From IMG/VR virus record IMGVR_UViG_3300044987_001747, positions 1 through 23,420 of that record: 23,420 nt of DNA, one strand, 5' to 3'. Shown piece after piece: positions 12,205-19,241 of this stretch. The notes under the pieces were generated by a model. The model was given only the letters and a program-made list of their open reading frames with translations, did not search any database and was not told the DNA's origin. Both the position numbers and the translations under genes were made by a program. The stretch is from a virus. How positions within the stretch are numbered: the first letter of the stretch is position 1; each line of letters opens with the position of its first letter.

Positions 12205-12813
12205 ATGTGTTATACAAAAGAACAAATCAAAATGGCAGTAAAATCAAAAGGATATAAATGGTTTGAAGATGCATCAAATAAAACTTACGATGTAAATATA
12301 GTGGGTGTAAGAAATAACACACCTGGTATATATAAAAAAGTGACTAATGTATTTGATGATTGTTTAACAGTATCTTTTAAAGACGCTAAATTAGTAGAAC
12401 AATTTTATTGTTGGAAAGCAACCTGCGACCCAGGAAAAAAAGGAGTTAAACAATTCCATAATAAAAATGGTGTTGCAAGATTAGTACCGGGACAATATAG
12501 AGGAGCATACGCATTATCATTACATCAAGGAAAATATGAAGCGGTTTGTCAAAGATTACAAGAAGTTACTGTGTGGAGAGATGATAATAAAGATTTAACT
12601 TTTGATGAAGTTAAACAAGATACGGGAATGTTTGGTATTAATATACATAAATCTGGTGTTGATTCTACTTGGGTAGAAAATTGGTCAGAAGGTTGCCAGG
12701 TGTTTAAACGAGTAAAAGATTTTAATGAATTTATCTCTATTTGTAAAAAAGCAGCTAAAGTACACGGCAATCATTTTACCTACACATTAATTGAAAGTTC
12801 AGATATTAAATAA
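12205..12813 (+). CDS. YkuD-like (L,D-transpeptidase-fold) protein
   Basis: This 202-residue protein contains GINIHKSG around His148 and NWSEGCQVF with Ser161 and Cys164. The spacing His-x12-S-x2-C resembles the catalytic His and S(H)GC signature of YkuD L,D-transpeptidases. Flanking features are an N-terminal helix (KEQIKMAVKSKGYKWFED) and the ending FTYTLIESSDIK. Very similar proteins are, to my knowledge, widespread in phages of Bacteroidota and usually left as hypothetical. A role in cell-wall modification or lysis is plausible. There is no signal peptide and no tag. The gene has its own terminators and TATTTAT element. Confidence 0.65.
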   Translation: MCYTKEQIKMAVKSKGYKWFEDASNKTYDVNIVGVRNNTPGIYKKVTNVFDDCLTVSFKDAKLVEQFYCWKATCDPGKKGVKQFHNKNGVARLVPGQYRGAYALSLHQGKYEAVCQRLQEVTVWRDDNKDLTFDEVKQDTGMFGINIHKSGVDSTWVENWSEGCQVFKRVKDFNEFISICKKAAKVHGNHFTYTLIESSDIK

Positions 12814-12837
12814 TAAAAAAATATTTTTAACTATTTT

Positions 12838-12868
12838 AAACCCCATCCATAATAGGTGGGGTTTTTTC
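12838..12868 (+). terminator. Rho-independent terminator
   Basis: AAACCCCA (12838-12845) pairs with TGGGGTTT (12857-12864), followed by a T run. Confidence 0.87.
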
Positions 12869-12878
12869 TTTTATTGAG

Positions 12879-12885
12879 TATTTAT
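12879..12885 (+). promoter_or_regulatory. TATTTAT element, 6 nt before ATG
   Basis: Same short spacing as at the lysozyme gene (962). Both drive tag-B genes. Confidence 0.5.
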
Positions 12886-12891
12886 CATTAT

Positions 12892-13926
12892 ATGAAATAC
12901 GTTATTACTGAATCACAATATAAAACATTAATTGGAGAAGATGAAAATGTCGAACCATCCAAAACCGCGGCAAAAAACATTTGTGATAGCGAAAAATTTT
13001 GTAAATCTCAAGGTAAAATTACTTTTGGTCAGTTAAAAGCCTTAGTTCAAGAATCATCTAAAAATAGAATATATAAACATGTTGGTGAGGGTGGATTTAA
13101 AGCAACAATTAGATTAATTCCATTTTTTCTACCACAATTAATGATTCCTGGCATTATTGCGGGTGTTGCAAGGGCAATTAATAAAATATTAAAACCAAGT
13201 TTAACTGAAACTGAAAGTTATAAAACGTTTTGGGGTAAGGCAATTCTAAATTCATTTAAAATTGTTGAAGGTGAAATTAATTTTGATGACCCATTTTCAA
13301 AAATATTTTTTATATCTGATGGTCTAATGACCATGTTGGATGATAAATATAAAATTAAATTTGCCAGACATATTGCCAATTTGGCAGATAGTATGCCAAA
13401 CAATCAGGAAGTTCCTGAATACTTTGTTGAAAATGAGTTAAGAAAATGGGTTAATGATAAATTTATATTGGACCCACCAATTCCACCAAAAACATCTGAT
13501 AATAAATTATCACCAATAGATGTTGATGACACTGAGAAAACTATAACTGAACAAAAGTTAAGCAAAAAAGAATTATTTCAGGAAATTATTGATGATAATG
13601 TAGAATACATCAAAAAACAGTGTAATGAATATAATGCTGATAACTACGCAAGTCATATTAGTTTTAGTACTTGTGATGAGGTGGACATAATTGATAGTAT
13701 AAGTGTTGATGAGGTGGTTATGATTTCAGGAGCAAGAACTGACATGGAAGGAAATATGTATGATACAACACCTGGAATTTATCTTAAATTAACGATAAAT
13801 TTACATTCGGCAACTAAAATGTCTGTTTTTGATGAGTTAATTTACGACTTAAAACATATAATAAGAAAATCAACAGGATTATTGGTCGTATTTGATTACA
13901 GAATCAATAATACATTTACGGATTAA
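12892..13926 (+). CDS. Large tag-B protein
   Basis: This 344-residue protein begins MKYVITESQYKTLIGE (tag B ending I-G-E). An upstream in-frame start at 12856 was rejected as it lies in the terminator and leader. Residues about 17-60 are polar with two Cys. Residues about 72-95 are hydrophobic (RLIPFFLPQLMIPGIIAGV). Next come KIFFISDGLMTMLDDKYKIK and EYFVENELRKWVNDKF, segments I associate with a conserved but unnamed protein of such phages. A further site-like TITE-Q occurs near residue 233. Its function is unknown; the hydrophobic segment suggests membrane contact after delivery. Confidence 0.8.
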   Translation: MKYVITESQYKTLIGEDENVEPSKTAAKNICDSEKFCKSQGKITFGQLKALVQESSKNRIYKHVGEGGFKATIRLIPFFLPQLMIPGIIAGVARAINKILKPSLTETESYKTFWGKAILNSFKIVEGEINFDDPFSKIFFISDGLMTMLDDKYKIKFARHIANLADSMPNNQEVPEYFVENELRKWVNDKFILDPPIPPKTSDNKLSPIDVDDTEKTITEQKLSKKELFQEIIDDNVEYIKKQCNEYNADNYASHISFSTCDEVDIIDSISVDEVVMISGARTDMEGNMYDTTPGIYLKLTINLHSATKMSVFDELIYDLKHIIRKSTGLLVVFDYRINNTFTD

Positions 13927-13929
13927 ACT

Positions 13930-13957
13930 ATACCCAATAACAATTTGGGTATTTTTA
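13930..13957 (+). terminator. Rho-independent terminator
   Basis: ATACCCAA (13930-13937) pairs with TTGGGTAT (13945-13952), followed by T residues. Confidence 0.8.
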
Positions 13958-13958
13958 C

Positions 13959-13965
13959 TATTTAT
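13959..13965 (+). promoter_or_regulatory. TATTTAT element, 4 nt before ATG
   Basis: It lies directly after the terminator and 4 nt before the ATG at 13970. Confidence 0.45.
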
Positions 13966-13969
13966 TATT

Positions 13970-14998
13970 ATGAATAAAAGACAAACTTTTAATGATTTAC
14001 TTATGAAGATAACTTCATGTAATACTCAGCATGAACTTAAGGAAATTATTAAAGATATTAATCATTTTATTGAGGATTATTCTATTTATGGTGATTCTAA
14101 CGAGTATAAAAAACTTAATAACTCTGTTGGGATTATGAAGATGAAATTGAAACGTGATTTTAAAATTGAAGAATCAATTATTAGTACAATTACGGAAGAT
14201 GTTGACATATCAGGATATAGTGATGAAGATTTTTTGGAAGTTTTTGTCATGGAATTTAGAACTTGGATAAAAAAAAATCATGGTGATGAAATTGGTGAAT
14301 ATCCTATGTCCTTATTAGTTAAAAAATATATCAAAGAATTCGGTACGGAATACGAAGTTTCTGATTATGATATTAGATATAATAATACATTAACTCAAAT
14401 GACAAATATTGGTCGTGTGTTAGTTAAGAAAGAAGTTAGAAAATTACCATCTCTTAAAAAAAATATTATATTCACTGAGAGATTTAAAAAAGTTCTTGAC
14501 CATTTTATATCTAGATATGAAATACCTGACTTTGTTAAAATCCATTTTAAAGAAGAAAAACCATTTGTGGTTCGAGGTTGGATGACCGCAGAGTTTGAAC
14601 CTGCAATGAAATACGATGGGAGTTTAGATGATTTGAAAAATTTTTCAAGAGAACTTAGTCAGTTAATTACAAATTATTTGGGATTTGAAATGGGGAGCCC
14701 TGTTCATGGAAATATCGATTTTTACTTTCAAAGTGGATTTAACCTTTTAGGTGTTGATGAATGGGTTAAAAATGTTCTTAATAAAAAAATTAAAAAGGAC
14801 ATTAAAACTTGGAAGAATAAATCCGTATTACACTCAATAAGATTTAATACAAATACCACCAAACTTCAGGGAGAGATAGGACTTGTATTTACTTCAAGTT
14901 CTTGGAATAGTTATCGAGATATTTTCAAGGATGAATTAAAACAATATTTAATAAAATTAGGTTATAGTTCTAAACGATTGTTAGTGTTCACCGTTTAA
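13970..14998 (+). CDS. Large hypothetical protein
   Basis: The start at 13970 gives 342 residues (MNKRQTFNDLLMKITSC). The frame is open from 13892 but that part overlaps the previous gene and the terminator. The N-terminal 55 residues are helical. They are followed by EESIISTITE, an internal stretch ending I-T-E that resembles the processed tags, and then an acidic segment (DEDFLEVFVMEFRTW). The C-terminal 200 residues alternate strands and helices (FKKVLDHFISRYEIPDFVKI). No recognised family. The internal site may mean that the N-terminal part acts as a longer propeptide; this is speculative. Confidence 0.75.
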   Translation: MNKRQTFNDLLMKITSCNTQHELKEIIKDINHFIEDYSIYGDSNEYKKLNNSVGIMKMKLKRDFKIEESIISTITEDVDISGYSDEDFLEVFVMEFRTWIKKNHGDEIGEYPMSLLVKKYIKEFGTEYEVSDYDIRYNNTLTQMTNIGRVLVKKEVRKLPSLKKNIIFTERFKKVLDHFISRYEIPDFVKIHFKEEKPFVVRGWMTAEFEPAMKYDGSLDDLKNFSRELSQLITNYLGFEMGSPVHGNIDFYFQSGFNLLGVDEWVKNVLNKKIKKDIKTWKNKSVLHSIRFNTNTTKLQGEIGLVFTSSSWNSYRDIFKDELKQYLIKLGYSSKRLLVFTV

Positions 14999-15044
14999 TA
15001 TGTAGATTTAGTTGTAAATAATTTTAATTATTGCAATTATTGTA

Positions 15045-15051
15045 TATTTAT
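15045..15051 (+). promoter_or_regulatory. TATTTAT element, 13 nt before ATG
   Basis: TATTTATAATAAAACAAATT precedes the ATG at 15065, similar to the block at 9135. Confidence 0.5.
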
Positions 15052-15064
15052 AATAAAACAAATT

Positions 15065-15253
15065 ATGAAACACCTATTAAATAATTTATCAGACGAGGAA
15101 AAAAATAATATCCGAAACCAACATACCGGAGGAATGAAAGTTATGACTGAGAGTTTTTCAAGGTTATTAAACTCTAAACTTGGAGATTCAAAACCTTTGG
15201 TTACTGAAGATGAAGATGAAGATGAAGGCCAATCACAACCATTTCTTAAATAA
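15065..15253 (+). CDS. Small tag-D protein (MKHLLNNLSDEEK)
   Basis: This 62-residue protein begins MKHLLNNLSDEEKNNIRNQH, then GGMKVMTESFSRLL and an acidic C-terminus after LVTE (DEDEDEGQ). The LSDEEKxxIxxQH pattern is a second kind of N-terminus that I associate with small phage proteins of this group. It ends in a [I/L/V]-T-E-like site followed by acid residues. The internal TES sequence recalls tag B. Almost the whole protein is tag-like, so it may be a minimal member or a cargo remnant. Confidence 0.72.
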   Translation: MKHLLNNLSDEEKNNIRNQHTGGMKVMTESFSRLLNSKLGDSKPLVTEDEDEDEGQSQPFLK

Positions 15254-15274
15254 ATAATCTCAAAATTAAAAGAT

Positions 15275-15391
15275 ATGGCAAAAACAAAAAAAGAAGGTAA
15301 AAAAAAGAAAAATAGAAGAAATTTGTCCAAAAACGTTAAACGAATTGAAAAAGTTACTAATTTTTTAAGTAAAATAAAAAAACCCCTGTAA
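15275..15391 (+). CDS. Very small, strongly basic protein
   Basis: This 38-codon frame encodes MAKTKKEGKKKKNRRNLSKN and then VKRIEKVTNFLSKIKKPL: a Lys/Arg-rich N-terminus followed by an amphipathic helix, likely nucleic-acid binding. Its stop codon lies in the loop of the terminator at 15379. The first residues MAK-(T/S)-K resemble the minus-strand basic protein at 15423, which converges on it. Confidence 0.65.
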   Translation: MAKTKKEGKKKKNRRNLSKNVKRIEKVTNFLSKIKKPL

Positions 15392-15407
15392 TTAGGGGTT
15401 TTTTTAT
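15379..15407 (+). terminator. Bidirectional terminator
   Basis: AAAACCCCT (15379-15387) pairs with AGGGGTTTT (15394-15402). A and T runs on the two sides suit termination of the plus gene and of the minus gene ending at 15423. Confidence 0.87.
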
Positions 15408-15422
15408 TAATAGTGGTTAATC

Positions 15423-15563
15423 TTAACCCTGTCCGCAGTAAAGTTTTTTGTAATTTTTAGATTTTTTTAATTTTGAAGATTTTGTCTTTGCGTGAATTCC
15501 AGGACGTTTTGTTTTTGGTCTTCCTGTTTTACCTGAAGTTGATAAAGTTTTTGATTTTGCCAT
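15423..15563 (-). CDS. Small basic protein with HAKTKSSKLKKSKNYKK motif
   Basis: The minus strand encodes 46 residues: MAKSKTLSTSGKTGRPKTKR, then PGIHAKTKSSKLKKSKNYKK and LYCGQG. The RPG(I/V)HAKTKxSKxxxSKNYKK signature is, from memory, conserved in small basic proteins of Bacteroidota phages. No function is known to me; DNA or RNA binding is likely from charge. A clear host-type promoter (15594-15623) precedes it and a bidirectional terminator follows. It is opposite to its neighbours. Confidence 0.78.
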   Translation of the reverse strand: MAKSKTLSTSGKTGRPKTKRPGIHAKTKSSKLKKSKNYKKLYCGQG

Positions 15564-15593
15564 TTTTTTTTTGTTTTTAAATTAATAATAAAA

Positions 15594-15623
15594 CAAAGAT
15601 ATACATAAAATTCATTATAACAA
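15594..15623 (-). promoter_or_regulatory. Bacteroidota-type promoter, minus strand
   Basis: On the minus strand, TTG (15623-15621), a 19-nt spacer and TATCTTTG (15601-15594). The gene starts at 15563. Confidence 0.75.
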
Positions 15624-15659
15624 CTTTTTTATTAATTTTTTATTACTATATTTTAAAAT

Positions 15660-16106
15660 ATGAAAGAAAATATTGTTAATTGGGATTTTATGGGTTGGAA
15701 AGAAACTATTGAACCAGATGTTGGAGTACAATTAAATTGGAATAAGACATTATTAGATAAATTCACACAGATTTCCTCTCAAATTAATAGAAATTCATTT
15801 AGAGGAGGTGCCGATACAATAACAATGTACCCATCATTGGAAGGATTACTTCATCCTGACTACTATGACGAACACAAAAAAATATTAATGGGGAATATTA
15901 AAGTTGTTTTGGATGAAAATATGGATAAATATGTTATAAACTTAGAAAATCTTTCAATCTTAGAAAACTTAAAATTAATTCCTGAAACACCTAAACATGG
16001 AGAAATTAATTTTAAAAAAATCTCTGAATGTACTGAAGAACAAATTGTCAATTATATCGAAGGATTAATTGGATTTGTAATTATTGAAAACTTAATCGTA
16101 AACTAA
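15660..16106 (+). CDS. Hypothetical protein
   Basis: This 148-residue soluble protein starts MKENIVNWDFMGWKETIEPD, with central NRNSFRGGADTITM and a C-terminal helix (CTEEQIVNYIEGLIGFVIIE). No recognised motif. It lies 4 nt upstream of the next gene and probably heads an operon with the genes at 16111 and 16428. No clear promoter motif of either class was found in the AT-rich leader. Confidence 0.72.
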   Translation: MKENIVNWDFMGWKETIEPDVGVQLNWNKTLLDKFTQISSQINRNSFRGGADTITMYPSLEGLLHPDYYDEHKKILMGNIKVVLDENMDKYVINLENLSILENLKLIPETPKHGEINFKKISECTEEQIVNYIEGLIGFVIIENLIVN

Positions 16107-16110
16107 AAAA

Positions 16111-16431
16111 ATGGAAAAAGAAACAAACCTTAAAACTGAAATAAACGTTCAAAAAGAACCAAAAAAAAAATATTACAAACCTAAAAAGAAAAGAGAAATT
16201 TTAAATATTAAAATTGATAAAATTGGTCTTGATAATTTTCATAAAGTAGTTCATACAGAAAAACCATATTTGGAATACAAAAAACTAATAACAAATAAAA
16301 ATGGTGGTAGTTATTCTATTGGAGATAAAAAAAAGTTTCGTATATTTTTAGATAAAACACCAAATTGGATACATAGAACATTTATGAAATTATTTTTTGG
16401 GTGGAAATGGAATAACAATAAAAACTTATGA
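16111..16431 (+). CDS. Basic hypothetical protein
   Basis: This 106-residue protein is rich in Lys (KEPKKKYYKPKKKREILNIK) and ends in an aromatic/basic helix (WIHRTFMKLFFGWKWNNNK), a combination that could bind membranes or nucleic acid. The stop overlaps the next start (ATGA at 16428-16431). No family recognised. Confidence 0.7.
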   Translation: MEKETNLKTEINVQKEPKKKYYKPKKKREILNIKIDKIGLDNFHKVVHTEKPYLEYKKLITNKNGGSYSIGDKKKFRIFLDKTPNWIHRTFMKLFFGWKWNNNKNL

Positions 16432-16613
16432 CAAAAACAATTAACATAGAAGGCCAAGATTATACTATTACTGATGAACAAACAATTCGTTCAGGAGAAG
16501 TTTTAGTTTTTGAAATTAGAAATTATAGTGATAAAGATTCAAAATTTGCTATTGGGCATTTTGATGACCTACTTGGATTACCAATTAAAAAAGTTTGGAA
16601 GATACTGCAATAA
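16428..16613 (+). CDS. Small hypothetical protein
   Basis: This 61-residue protein (MTKTINIEGQDYTITDEQTI and onward) looks like a small beta-rich fold ending in a helix (LPIKKVWKILQ). It starts in an ATGA overlap with the previous gene, so translation is coupled. Function unknown. Confidence 0.68.
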   Translation: MTKTINIEGQDYTITDEQTIRSGEVLVFEIRNYSDKDSKFAIGHFDDLLGLPIKKVWKILQ

Positions 16614-16684
16614 GATTAATATTCAACATCATTAACTATTGATACAATAATATATTTTACTTATTTTTTTAAAAAATAAAATAT

Positions 16685-17116
16685 ATGAGTAAAGTAAAAA
16701 TTTCTACAAGCAAAGGTGATATGATTGCTGAGTTGTATGACAACGAAACGCCAATCACCACAGAAAACTTCAAAAGTTTAATTAGTAAAAAATTCTATGA
16801 CGGACTAAACTTCCACAGAGTTATTCCAAACTTTGTAATCCAAGGTGGATGTCCTAATGGAGTTGGTAATGGTGGTCCAGGATACAACATTACATGTGAA
16901 GTAACCGCACCAAAACAATTCCACGAAAAAGGTGTGTTGTCAATGGCTCACGCTGGACGTAACACAGGTGGTTCTCAGTTCTTCATATGTCATAACAGAC
17001 AAGGAACACAACACCTTGATGGAAACCATACCTGTTTTGGTAAAGTCATGGAAGGACTTGAAATAATTGACCAAATACAACAAGGAGATAAGATTAACTC
17101 AATTGAAATTATTTAA
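16685..17116 (+). CDS. Cyclophilin-type peptidyl-prolyl cis-trans isomerase
   Basis: This 143-residue single-domain cyclophilin would catalyse cis-trans isomerisation of Xaa-Pro bonds. The motif FHRVIPNFVIQGG (43-55) contains the catalytic Arg45. GSQFFI (96-101) and LDGNHTCFGKV (111-121) complete the active site, with His115 in place of the Trp of human cyclophilin A, as in many bacterial enzymes. There is no signal peptide, so it acts in the cytoplasm. It is close to the minimal length for the family. Codons are more C-rich than those of neighbours (AAC, TTC, CAC), pointing to acquisition from a bacterial host. It probably assists folding of phage or host proteins. Confidence 0.95.
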   Translation: MSKVKISTSKGDMIAELYDNETPITTENFKSLISKKFYDGLNFHRVIPNFVIQGGCPNGVGNGGPGYNITCEVTAPKQFHEKGVLSMAHAGRNTGGSQFFICHNRQGTQHLDGNHTCFGKVMEGLEIIDQIQQGDKINSIEII

Positions 17117-17147
17117 CAATTAAAACTTTTTACTAAACTTACCATAA

Positions 17148-17345
17148 ATGTCATTAATAATTTATGCGATAAGATGGATTGGGTCAAATATGGCAATGCC
17201 ATTTTGGATTGTTGGTCACATTCACCTAACAATGAATGTTTATGAGGACATCTATGAAATACTTACATCATTAGGAATGAATATTATTGTTGCTCTCGCA
17301 TTTTGGATGGATTGGAATGACCAAAAAAAAAATAAAATCTCTTGA
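17148..17345 (+). CDS. Small membrane protein
   Basis: This 65-residue protein has two hydrophobic segments (about 2-24 with IYAIRWIGSNMAMPFWIVG, and 38-54), separated by a polar turn, and a basic C-terminus (DQKKNKIS). Several His, Trp and Met residues lie in or near the membrane parts. No recognised family. Confidence 0.65.
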   Translation: MSLIIYAIRWIGSNMAMPFWIVGHIHLTMNVYEDIYEILTSLGMNIIVALAFWMDWNDQKKNKIS

Positions 17346-17382
17346 TATACTTAAAATAAGAGTTATAATTAAAAGAAAAACA

Positions 17383-17580
17383 ATGGGAGCACAACATTTA
17401 ACACAAGAAGAAAAAGCTAGACTTTATGATGATATGGTTTTAAGATACCAAAGACTTGAAGAACAAGTTAGATTAATTAAAGCTAAAAATTTTGAAATTA
17501 CAGATGAAGACCAACGACAAATTAATATAATTGAGTCAAATATGAGAAAATTATATACCGATACACAAAAGTTGTTTTAA
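17383..17580 (+). CDS. Small coiled-coil protein
   Basis: The start at 17383 gives 65 residues (MGAQHLTQEEKARLYDDMVL and onward). The frame is open from 17287 but overlaps the preceding gene. An A-rich leader (AAAAGAAAAACA) supports the choice. The sequence is a long amphipathic helix with heptad-like hydrophobic spacing (RLEEQVRLIKAKNFEI, RQINIIESNMRKLYTD). It is likely a small helical oligomer; function unknown. Confidence 0.72.
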   Translation: MGAQHLTQEEKARLYDDMVLRYQRLEEQVRLIKAKNFEITDEDQRQINIIESNMRKLYTDTQKLF

Positions 17581-17621
17581 TCAAATTTAAGACTATTTAC
17601 ATATAATAAACAAAATCAATA

Positions 17622-17628
17622 TATTTAT
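17622..17628 (+). promoter_or_regulatory. TATTTAT element, 4 nt before ATG
   Basis: TATTTAT ends 4 nt before the tag-A start at 17633, while an ATAATAAACAAAATCAAT block like that at 9140 lies further upstream. Confidence 0.5.
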
Positions 17629-17632
17629 TTGT

Positions 17633-18118
17633 ATGAGAAGAGTTCAAAGATTGACAGAAAGAGATTTAACAAGATTAGTTAGACGAGTTTTAAGAGAAGA
17701 AGATGACCGAAAATTCTGCCACGGTGGAAATGTAAAATCTCTTGAGGAGATTGTTGGTCATGATGAACCACAAGATTATATTGAAGGTGTAAAGATTAGA
17801 CCAACTGGAGTTAACGGCTTAGTTGATAAATTAGAGTTATTAAAAACTCTTAGGTTACACCCAAAAGTCTCTGATGGTGGTGAACATTTGGCAAGTGAGG
17901 TAATGAACCATTTAAAAAGTTTTAAACCTTACAATTATTTTGATGAAACAAAAAAAGAGTGTGGTGGGGCAATGGACAAGATTATTGAACTTTACAAAGA
18001 AAACGAACACGGGGAAGAACTTGTTAAAGACATTGAATCGGTTTATAGAATGCAACATGTGTCCCCAAGAGCAAAAGAATTCTTAAAACATGGAATGGGA
18101 ATGATTAAAGGTCAATAA
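17633..18118 (+). CDS. Tag-A protein
   Basis: This 161-residue protein starts with the class-A tag (RLTERDLTRLVRRVLRE at 6-22), followed by an acidic junction (EDDRKFCHGG). The cargo is largely helical and contains three or four His and two Cys (FCHGGN, KKECGG). No known fold is recognised. A strong terminator directly after the gene ends the transcript. It lies far (about 6.4 kb) from the other tag-A genes, showing that the tag is dispersed rather than clustered. Confidence 0.82.
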   Translation: MRRVQRLTERDLTRLVRRVLREEDDRKFCHGGNVKSLEEIVGHDEPQDYIEGVKIRPTGVNGLVDKLELLKTLRLHPKVSDGGEHLASEVMNHLKSFKPYNYFDETKKECGGAMDKIIELYKENEHGEELVKDIESVYRMQHVSPRAKEFLKHGMGMIKGQ

Positions 18119-18149
18119 TTTGATTCTTACATAAAATATATCTATAATT

Positions 18150-18179
18150 AATGTCTCACAATTGTGGGACATTTTTTTT
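18150..18179 (+). terminator. Strong hairpin terminator abutting a start codon
   Basis: AATGTCTCA, loop CAATTG, TGGGACATT (18150-18173) is followed by six T that end exactly at the ATG at 18180. Confidence 0.82.
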
Positions 18180-18560
18180 ATGTGGGATAATAAACCTGAT
18201 AATATTGCTGACACACCTGGATTACTTCCATACGGTAGTAATGCCAGTGCTCCATCTATTAAACCTGTTGATTTAACGACATTCAAGAAAAATGGTCTTG
18301 ATAAGGTTAATAAAGTTTTTGACCGAAGATACAAAGAAATCGTGGAACAAGCAGAAACCCTTCAAAAATCGTTTTTAATCACTCAAACGGTATACGAGTC
18401 CAAATATAAATTTGAACCGATTATAGGTGAAATATATCATTTATATGAGGATTTAGATGGTAAGTATTCATTATCAATCATTAGTCCATCAGAATGGAAC
18501 AAAAAACATGTTTATTCTGTGGTGTTAAATTCGGATATGACATGGACAAAAATAGATTAA
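18180..18560 (+). CDS. DUF2452-like protein
   Basis: The start at 18180 gives 126 residues (MWDNKPDNIADTPGLLPYGS). The frame is open from a TTG at 18162, which lies within the hairpin and was rejected. The sequence NKPDN...LPYGSNxSAPxIKPVD, followed by KFEPIIGEIYHLYE and a C-terminal SPSEWN, matches the DUF2452 family as I remember it, at full length. The family occurs in Bacteroidota and Proteobacteria and has no known function to me. The start codon directly follows a terminator T run, an arrangement that may couple termination and expression. Confidence 0.78.
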   Translation: MWDNKPDNIADTPGLLPYGSNASAPSIKPVDLTTFKKNGLDKVNKVFDRRYKEIVEQAETLQKSFLITQTVYESKYKFEPIIGEIYHLYEDLDGKYSLSIISPSEWNKKHVYSVVLNSDMTWTKID

Positions 18561-18597
18561 AAAAATTGGATACATTGTTCTTTTTCTTTGTTAACCA

Positions 18598-18604
18598 TAT
18601 TTAT
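18598..18604 (+). promoter_or_regulatory. TATTTAT element, 19 nt before ATG
   Basis: TATTTAT precedes the GAF-like gene at 18624. Confidence 0.4.
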
Positions 18605-18623
18605 TTAAAAGTTAAAGGTATTA

Positions 18624-19241
18624 ATGAATCAACATTTTATGGAAATATTTGGAAGTGTGTTAGTGGCGTTGATAACGGCGTTATTTGGACCAGTAGCAAT
18701 ACTGTGGGTTAAAAAAAAATTAACAAAACCTAAAGATGAGTTAGAAATTGAACTTTATTCTACGGAAAAAATAACAACAGAAATAGAAGAAGTTTTAAAA
18801 AAATTAGATGCCGATAGAGTTTGGATAACACAATTTCACAACGGAGGACATTTTTTACATTCAAATAAGTCAATGCAAAAATTTTCAGTTGTATATGAAG
18901 TAGACGCCGCAGGAGTCTTACCCGTGTCAACAATTTTTACAAATATTCCAATATCCTTATACTCAAGATGTTTTTCCGAAATGTTAACAACAAAATTTAT
19001 TGCAATTCCTAATTATGAGGATGAAACAGTTGCAACTTATGGTTTAAAGGCAGGTGCTGAGGCAACAGGTGCAAAGTCAAGTTATATTGTTGGGTTATTT
19101 GACTTTGGAACATCAAAACTTATGGGGTCAGTTGGTGTTGATTTTTTAGAACCTAAACAACTTACCGATAGTGAAATAGAATATTTTAAAACACGTTCAG
19201 AAAGAGTTGCAGGATACTTGTCATCAAATAGACAAAATTAA
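18624..19241 (+). CDS. Membrane-anchored GAF-like domain protein
   Basis: This 205-residue protein has an N-terminal hydrophobic helix (about 7-29, FGSVLVALITALFGPVAILW) followed by basic residues (KKKLTK), so the rest lies in the cytoplasm. Residues about 45-200 resemble a GAF fold: a helix (EIEEVLKKLDADRVWITQFH), FSVVYEV, and a final strand/helix (LMGSVGVDFLEPK, then RSERVAGYL). GAF domains bind small ligands or mediate dimerisation; no effector domain is attached. Assignment rests on the overall pattern. The stop overlaps the convergent minus-strand gene by 4 nt. Confidence 0.6.
   Translation: MNQHFMEIFGSVLVALITALFGPVAILWVKKKLTKPKDELEIELYSTEKITTEIEEVLKKLDADRVWITQFHNGGHFLHSNKSMQKFSVVYEVDAAGVLPVSTIFTNIPISLYSRCFSEMLTTKFIAIPNYEDETVATYGLKAGAEATGAKSSYIVGLFDFGTSKLMGSVGVDFLEPKQLTDSEIEYFKTRSERVAGYLSSNRQN

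Noticed and set aside
15037-15330. 97-codon minus-strand frame with hydrophobic start
   Set aside because: It lies opposite the tagged gene at 15065 and the basic gene at 15275, both of which have better starts and composition; the Ser run and Phe run are reflections of acidic and Lys-rich codons.
18494-18712. 72-codon plus-strand frame with a C-x2-C pair
   Set aside because: It overlaps the ends of two better supported genes (DUF2452-like and GAF-like) in another frame, and has an implausible mixed composition.
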